Positions 14,629-17,682 of a stretch of DNA of 17,682 bases are shown one piece after another. The stretch is from the NCBI GenBank assembly GCA_026713285.1, contig JAPOOT010000203.1:1-17682 (forward strand), written 5' to 3'. The notes under the pieces were generated by a model. The model did not search any database. It was not told the origin of the DNA and was given only the letters and a program-made list of their open reading frames with translations. Source of the stretch: Gemmatimonadota bacterium. Lineage in GTDB: Bacteria; JAAXHH01. The position numbers and the translations under genes are program-made. Every line of letters begins with the position of its first letter. Position 1 is the stretch's first letter.

Positions 14629-15339
14629 ATGCGGTCCATTTTCGTCGGTATCGAATACGCCGGCAAATCCACCCTCATCGACCTGCTGGACGCCTATTAC
14701 CAGAAACGGAGGCGCCGGACGCACCTGGATGATCATTTCACCATCCCGGACGCTTCACTGAGTCCCGTGTCCAGGGCCCAGTACGTCCACTACCCCGACG
14801 ACGTGAAAGAACGCATGCAGCGGATGCAACTGCACTACCACGTGGAGGTGATCCGCAACTATCCCCACACGCTGATCGCCGGCTGGCACATCGAGGAAGC
14901 CGTCTACTGCGACGTGTACGGCAACGTGGCGGGGAATCCCTATTACCCCAACTACATCTACCACAACCAGCGGCATTACGAGGTGCTGGTGATGGAAGCC
15001 CGGCTGCCTGACGTCGTGCTGATCCATCTCACGGCTGACGACGAGGCGATCCGGGAACGCATGCGCACCGATCCCCACGAGTACCAGATCATCGACGAGA
15101 AGGATATACCGGATCTGAAGAAGCGCTTCGAAGACGAAGTCGACAGGTCGCTCCTGACGCGCAACGGCCACCTCATCACGCTTGATACAACCGAAAAGTC
15201 ACCGGAGGAATCGCTGGACGAACTGCTGCTCAAGACGGATCCGCTGGTGACTGACGGGGAACTGGCCATGCGGGCCATGCCGGTGCCGGAAGAAGATTAC
15301 GAGGTACGGTACGAGAACGGGGTGAGGACGATGGGTTAA
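14629..15339 (+). CDS. P-loop nucleoside/nucleotide kinase-like protein
   Basis: The 236-residue product begins with a Walker A loop, G7-I-E-Y-A-G-K-S-T15, directly after the first beta strand, as in thymidylate and deoxynucleoside kinases. A later V-V-L-I-H-L-T-A-D-D-E-A-I-R-E-R-M-R segment resembles their final strand and lid helix. The D-R-Y/S substrate motif of thymidylate kinase is not visible; its place has A-G-W-H-I-E-E-A-V-Y. The middle is rich in Tyr and His. The substrate is therefore unknown and a non-nucleotide phosphoryl acceptor is possible. AAAGGAG 6 bp before the ATG is the best ribosome-binding site in this block. It lies 52 bp after the creatininase gene and is the last GC-rich gene before the AT-rich island. 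Confidence 0.8.
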   Translation: MRSIFVGIEYAGKSTLIDLLDAYYQKRRRRTHLDDHFTIPDASLSPVSRAQYVHYPDDVKERMQRMQLHYHVEVIRNYPHTLIAGWHIEEAVYCDVYGNVAGNPYYPNYIYHNQRHYEVLVMEARLPDVVLIHLTADDEAIRERMRTDPHEYQIIDEKDIPDLKKRFEDEVDRSLLTRNGHLITLDTTEKSPEESLDELLLKTDPLVTDGELAMRAMPVPEEDYEVRYENGVRTMG

Positions 15340-15390
15340 ATGGACAGTGGCAAACACCTGTTCAAGACTAAATTGAGTCTGGATACTAGA

Positions 15391-15420
15391 TTGCCGACTC
15401 GTTTTTCGACTGTTTATTAT
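15391..15420 (+). promoter_or_regulatory. Candidate promoter of the first small-gene pair
   Basis: TTGCCG (15391-15396) and TATTAT (15415-15420, one mismatch from TATAAT) are 18 bp apart, with a T-rich spacer. The predicted start near 15427 leaves a leader of about 70 nt before the ATG at 15497. It lies in the AT-rich stretch that begins after the kinase stop. Confidence 0.4.
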
Positions 15421-15496
15421 AGCAGCGGCCATCGACCAGATCGGCTTTCTCAATTCGTGTTGTCAGTAAGGACTTCGGTTCAAACTGGACCATCAT

Positions 15497-15736
15497 ATGG
15501 ACAATCTGGCTTTGATTGTAGACTCGGTATCTACCATATGCCTCGTAGTCTTGGCAATCGTCACCCTGTCATGGAAGTTCTCACAAAGAAATCAGGGCGA
15601 GTTGCAGGAGGTACGTGATTCCATTAATGAAATCAAAAACGTACTGTTTGACATTAATGGCAGACTGGGACGAGTTGAAGGGCAGTTGGCTTCTGGCTTA
15701 GGTAGCAGCGAGGAGAAAATCAACAGTGACAAGTAG
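15497..15736 (+). CDS. Small one-pass membrane protein with C-terminal coiled coil
   Basis: The 79-residue product has one hydrophobic segment (about residues 4-26, ending in L-S-W-K), then a charged heptad-like helix (about 33-66) containing I-N-E-I and N-G-R-L-G-R-V-E-G-Q-L. This suggests an inner-membrane protein with a short outer end and a cytoplasmic coiled coil. I do not recognise a named family; the shape recalls XhlA-type small membrane proteins, but that is not evidence of function. The coiled-coil part is related to that of the gene at 16325. The ribosome-binding site is weak. It overlaps the next gene by 11 bp, so translation of the two is probably coupled. The codons include many A/T-ending ones, unlike the block to the left. 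Confidence 0.65.
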   Translation: MDNLALIVDSVSTICLVVLAIVTLSWKFSQRNQGELQEVRDSINEIKNVLFDINGRLGRVEGQLASGLGSSEEKINSDK

Positions 15737-16001
15737 ATTGTCTGTAGAAGCTAAAACGCTGGTTCTGAAGGCCGTGCAAACCGAAGATGGGCTGATTTTG
15801 ACCGGGCAGACTTTCGGAGGTTGGTTCATTCAGACCGGTAACTGGAATACCGGGTTTGTGAAAGGACACGATGCGGCCAGATGGAAAGACGCACTGGAAA
15901 CGTTGTATTTAAACCAGTTTATCAAACTTACCGGCGTCCACCTGTATGAACTCACATCCAATGGCCGACAGTTGAGCGATTCGCTCAGTGCCGAAGATTA
16001 G
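15726..16001 (+). CDS. Small soluble protein, probable winged-helix-like domain
   Basis: The 91-residue product starts with GTG at 15726, supported by GAGGAG 10 bp upstream and the 11-bp overlap with the preceding gene. It has no membrane segment. The pattern L-S-V-E-A-K-T-L-V-L-K-A, then G-G-W-F-I-Q-T-G, then R-W-K-D-A-L-E-T-L and Y-E-L-T-S-N-G-R-Q-L resembles a small winged-helix-like module that I recall as an accessory C-terminal domain of other bacterial proteins; here it stands alone. A DNA-binding or protein-interaction role is inference. Its pairing with the membrane coiled-coil protein suggests the two act together at the membrane. Confidence 0.65.
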   Translation: MTSRLSVEAKTLVLKAVQTEDGLILTGQTFGGWFIQTGNWNTGFVKGHDAARWKDALETLYLNQFIKLTGVHLYELTSNGRQLSDSLSAED

Positions 16002-16033
16002 CATCTACCATTTTTATGCCGGGTTGGATGTTA

Positions 16034-16062
16034 TTGACACATAGTTAACATCAGAATAGGAT
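16034..16062 (+). promoter_or_regulatory. Candidate promoter of the second small-gene pair
   Basis: A perfect TTGACA (16034-16039) is followed after 17 bp by TAGGAT (16057-16062, 4 of 6 bases). The -35 box lies between the arms of an inverted repeat, ATGTTA (16028-16033) and TAACAT (16046-16051), a possible operator. The predicted start near 16069 is about 50 nt before the ATG at 16122, so the two small-gene pairs appear to be separate transcripts. Confidence 0.45.
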
Positions 16063-16121
16063 AACAGTAGTCATATCGTCAATCGAGCAGCATTAAGAAC
16101 CAACATCGACACAGTAGACTC

Positions 16122-16328
16122 ATGAAGACTGATCCCCATAAGACAACCTTGAATGAGCATCTTAATGCGAAGCTAAATCGCGATGCCGGTGTCGTTGTGC
16201 ATGATTCTATTGAGGGTGAACTCAGTTTACTCTACGATGCAACAGATAATACCGTCTGGCTTTGTTGGAAGGAAAATGGGAGTATATACTTTGAGGATAA
16301 TCCCTATACAGTCAAGGAGCCAGCATGA
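16122..16328 (+). CDS. Small soluble protein of unknown function
   Basis: The 68-residue product is not recognised. It is hydrophilic at the start (K-T-D-P-H-K-T-T-L-N-E-H-L-N) and ends in what looks like a small beta sheet (GELSLLYDATDNTVWLCW, then G-S-I-Y-F). It has a single cysteine and no membrane segment. The ATG lacks a clear ribosome-binding site. Its stop overlaps the next start as ATGA (16325-16328), and that junction carries a strong AAGGAG, so it is probably a real gene translationally coupled to the membrane protein that follows. Confidence 0.5.
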   Translation: MKTDPHKTTLNEHLNAKLNRDAGVVVHDSIEGELSLLYDATDNTVWLCWKENGSIYFEDNPYTVKEPA

Positions 16329-16549
16329 GTGAGAACGAATGGTTGCCTCCATTGATTACGGTGGTTGGTGCTGCTTTTGTTGGATTCGCCGGACTGGTTG
16401 CTGGTTGGTTGTTTTTCGTTCGTGGGAATATGGCCACCAAGAACGATATTAATGGTATAAACAAAACAATTCACGATATGAATACTCGATTGGGTAAAGT
16501 AGAGGGTAAAGTCAGCATTCATGATTTGAAATTGGTTGAAAGAAACTGA
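16325..16549 (+). CDS. Small one-pass membrane protein with C-terminal coiled coil (paralogue of 15497)
   Basis: The 74-residue product has one hydrophobic segment (about residues 8-31, rich in Gly, Ala and Val), then a charged helix with I-N-G-I and N-T-R-L-G-K-V-E-G-K-V. Over a 24-residue stretch it shares 11 identical positions with the coiled coil of the gene at 15497, including R-L-G-x-V-E-G, while the membrane segments differ. The start is clear: AAGGAG (16314-16319) 5 bp before the ATG and a 4-bp overlap with the preceding stop. The two membrane proteins could form homo- or hetero-oligomers; function unknown. A strong terminator follows 60 bp later. Confidence 0.65.
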   Translation: MSENEWLPPLITVVGAAFVGFAGLVAGWLFFVRGNMATKNDINGINKTIHDMNTRLGKVEGKVSIHDLKLVERN

Positions 16550-16611
16550 AACAGTTGATTATGTGAAGAGCGTCAGAGAGTAACGATCATCGATATATTG
16601 GTTACATTAAA

Positions 16612-16641
16612 AAAAGCCCCGGGCAGAAGTCCGGGGCTTTT
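16612..16641. terminator. Strong bidirectional intrinsic terminator
   Basis: An 11-bp perfect stem, AAAAGCCCCGG (16612-16622) and CCGGGGCTTTT (16631-16641), encloses an 8-nt loop. The run of A before it and T after it lets it work on both strands, as expected between the rightward small genes and the leftward aminotransferase, which end facing each other. Confidence 0.92.
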
Positions 16642-16715
16642 CCATTCTGGGCGGCGATTCAGGGCTATATCCAATTTAAACAATACAATCCGGATTAATC
16701 TAGCTTGTCGGGTTT

Positions 16716-17682
16716 CTAAGCCGCCATTTCCTTGCCCTGGGCTTCGCGGATACACTCCGCCAGAATGGGTATGCCATCGCGAATATCCTCAATCGTGGGA
16801 AAACCGTAAGCGATGCGAAGGTAGGGAATGTCCTCGCCCAAAGCGCTGAATCCCTGTCCCGGCGTGTAGTAGACGCCGCGGCTTGCCGCCAGTTGGTGGG
16901 CCTTGCGCGTGTCCGTCGCCGATGGAATCCGTACCCACACGAACATGCCACCGGGCGGATCCGTCCACCAGACTTCCTCGCCCAACGCGCCGAAGTGGGC
17001 CTCCAGCGATTCGACTACCGCGTCCTTGCGCGCTTTCATGACGCGGTTCACTTCCGCGATGTGGTCCCATAGATGCTCGCCGAAGTATTCTGCTACGATC
17101 ATGCTCGCCAGGGCGTTCGTTCCCCCGTCCATCTTGTTGGCCATGATCCGCTGCTGCAACGCCTCCGGGGCCATGAAATAACCCTGCCGGACGCCTGGCC
17201 CGAGTATCTTGGAGAAAGAACCGACGTAAACGACCCGTTCGTCTTCATCCAGATGATACAGGTTCGGCGGCACCGGATCGGACTGGAACACGATGTCCCC
17301 GTAGCAATGGTCGTCCACGACAACCGTATCGTATTTACGGGCAAGCTCGAGCAGGCGTTCCCGCCGTTCCAGCGGCATGATGGAGCCCGTGGGGTTGTGA
17401 TGGGTGGGGATGGTGTAGATGAATTTCGGCGGCGTTCCCGCGTCGACGAGCCGCTTCAACACCGTATCCAGTTCATCCGTGACCAGCCCCTGTTCGTCGA
17501 GCGGCGCAGGCACGATGCGCACCTGCCGGCTTCGGAAAACGCTCAGCGAGCCACCATAGGAGAAGGATTCCGTGACGATCGTGTCTCCCGGAGACGCAAA
17601 GGCATCCGTGATCAACTGCAGCGCCTGCATCGATCCGGAGGTCAAGACGATCTCCTCCAGGGGCACCGCCCGTCCCGCGCCG
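16716..17682 (-). CDS. PLP-dependent class I/II aminotransferase (N-terminus off the right edge)
   Basis: About 321 C-terminal residues are visible; the frame stays open to the right edge, and the residues before the GTG at 17664-17666 (G-A-G-R-A-V) continue the family pattern, so that GTG is not the start. Landmarks are I-V-L-T-S-G-S-M-Q-A-L for the cofactor phosphate region, T-H-H-N-P-T-G, D-D-H-C-Y-G-D-I, and S-F-S-K-I-L-G-P-G-V-R-Q-G-Y, in which the Lys (codon 17208-17210) should form the Schiff base with pyridoxal phosphate. The set resembles the 2-aminoadipate/aromatic aminotransferase branch (LysN and MocR-like C-terminal domains). Whether a GntR-type DNA-binding head precedes it cannot be seen. 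The amino donor is unknown. It ends 75 bp from the terminator. Confidence 0.92.
   Translation of the reverse strand, partial: GAGRAVPLEEIVLTSGSMQALQLITDAFASPGDTIVTESFSYGGSLSVFRSRQVRIVPAPLDEQGLVTDELDTVLKRLVDAGTPPKFIYTIPTHHNPTGSIMPLERRERLLELARKYDTVVVDDHCYGDIVFQSDPVPPNLYHLDEDERVVYVGSFSKILGPGVRQGYFMAPEALQQRIMANKMDGGTNALASMIVAEYFGEHLWDHIAEVNRVMKARKDAVVESLEAHFGALGEEVWWTDPPGGMFVWVRIPSATDTRKAHQLAASRGVYYTPGQGFSALGEDIPYLRIAYGFPTIEDIRDGIPILAECIREAQGKEMAA

Noticed and set aside
15340..15618. 92-codon frame immediately after the P-loop kinase gene
   Set aside because: It overlaps a better candidate gene (15497) and the candidate promoter, with irregular low-complexity composition and no domain.
1..17682. 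Search by eye for tRNA, rRNA, CRISPR arrays, transposase genes and terminal inverted repeats
   Set aside because: None seen. The AT-rich island has no recognisable integrase, attachment duplication or insertion-sequence ends, so its acquisition is inferred only from composition.

Overview
The window is mostly GC-rich, densely coding bacterial chromosome. Several long spurious open frames lie antisense to real genes, as is usual at high GC. I see no rRNA, tRNA, transposase, CRISPR array or origin. The taxon cannot be fixed from the sequence. A phytanoyl-CoA-dioxygenase-like gene beside a creatininase-family gene, and a DUF512 radical SAM gene beside der, would fit an uncultivated Gram-negative-type lineage such as Latescibacterota or Poribacteria-like bacteria. 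That is inference only.

Left block (1-5529, minus strand): a probable operon transcribed right to left, made of a PDZ/radical-SAM DUF512 protein, the ribosome-assembly GTPase Der, a small MerR-type regulator overlapping der by 4 bp, and a large membrane-anchored M1 zinc peptidase that runs off the left edge. A near-consensus sigma70-type promoter (TTGACA, 17 bp, TATATT) lies upstream at 5605-5633, inside a 7-bp inverted repeat.

The divergent spacer (5530-5952) also holds a weaker plus-strand promoter, a possible 30-codon leader peptide rich in leucine near its start, and degenerate short repeats ahead of leuC.

Central block (5953-12738, plus strand): leuC and leuD (isopropylmalate isomerase of leucine synthesis) run straight into a soluble four-GAF histidine kinase that overlaps leuD by 26 bp. 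After a spacer of degenerate ~29-bp repeats comes a response regulator with a PP2C (RsbU-like) phosphatase output, then a GNAT acetyltransferase. The kinase and regulator look like a signalling pair feeding a partner-switching phosphatase pathway. No anti-sigma factor or antagonist is present in the window.

Right block (12739-15339, plus strand): a PhyH-type Fe(II)/2-oxoglutarate oxygenase, a divergent creatininase-family metallohydrolase and a P-loop nucleotide-kinase-like protein, preceded by a TATAAT promoter and a 14-bp perfect palindrome.

Island (about 15340-16641): visibly more AT-rich. It holds four tiny genes arranged as two overlapping pairs. Each pair couples a one-pass membrane/coiled-coil protein with a small soluble protein, and the two membrane proteins are related in their coiled-coil segments. 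Each pair has its own candidate promoter, and the island ends in a strong bidirectional terminator. This is the least explained part of the window and the best candidate for an undescribed small system. The window closes with a convergent minus-strand PLP aminotransferase that runs off the right edge.
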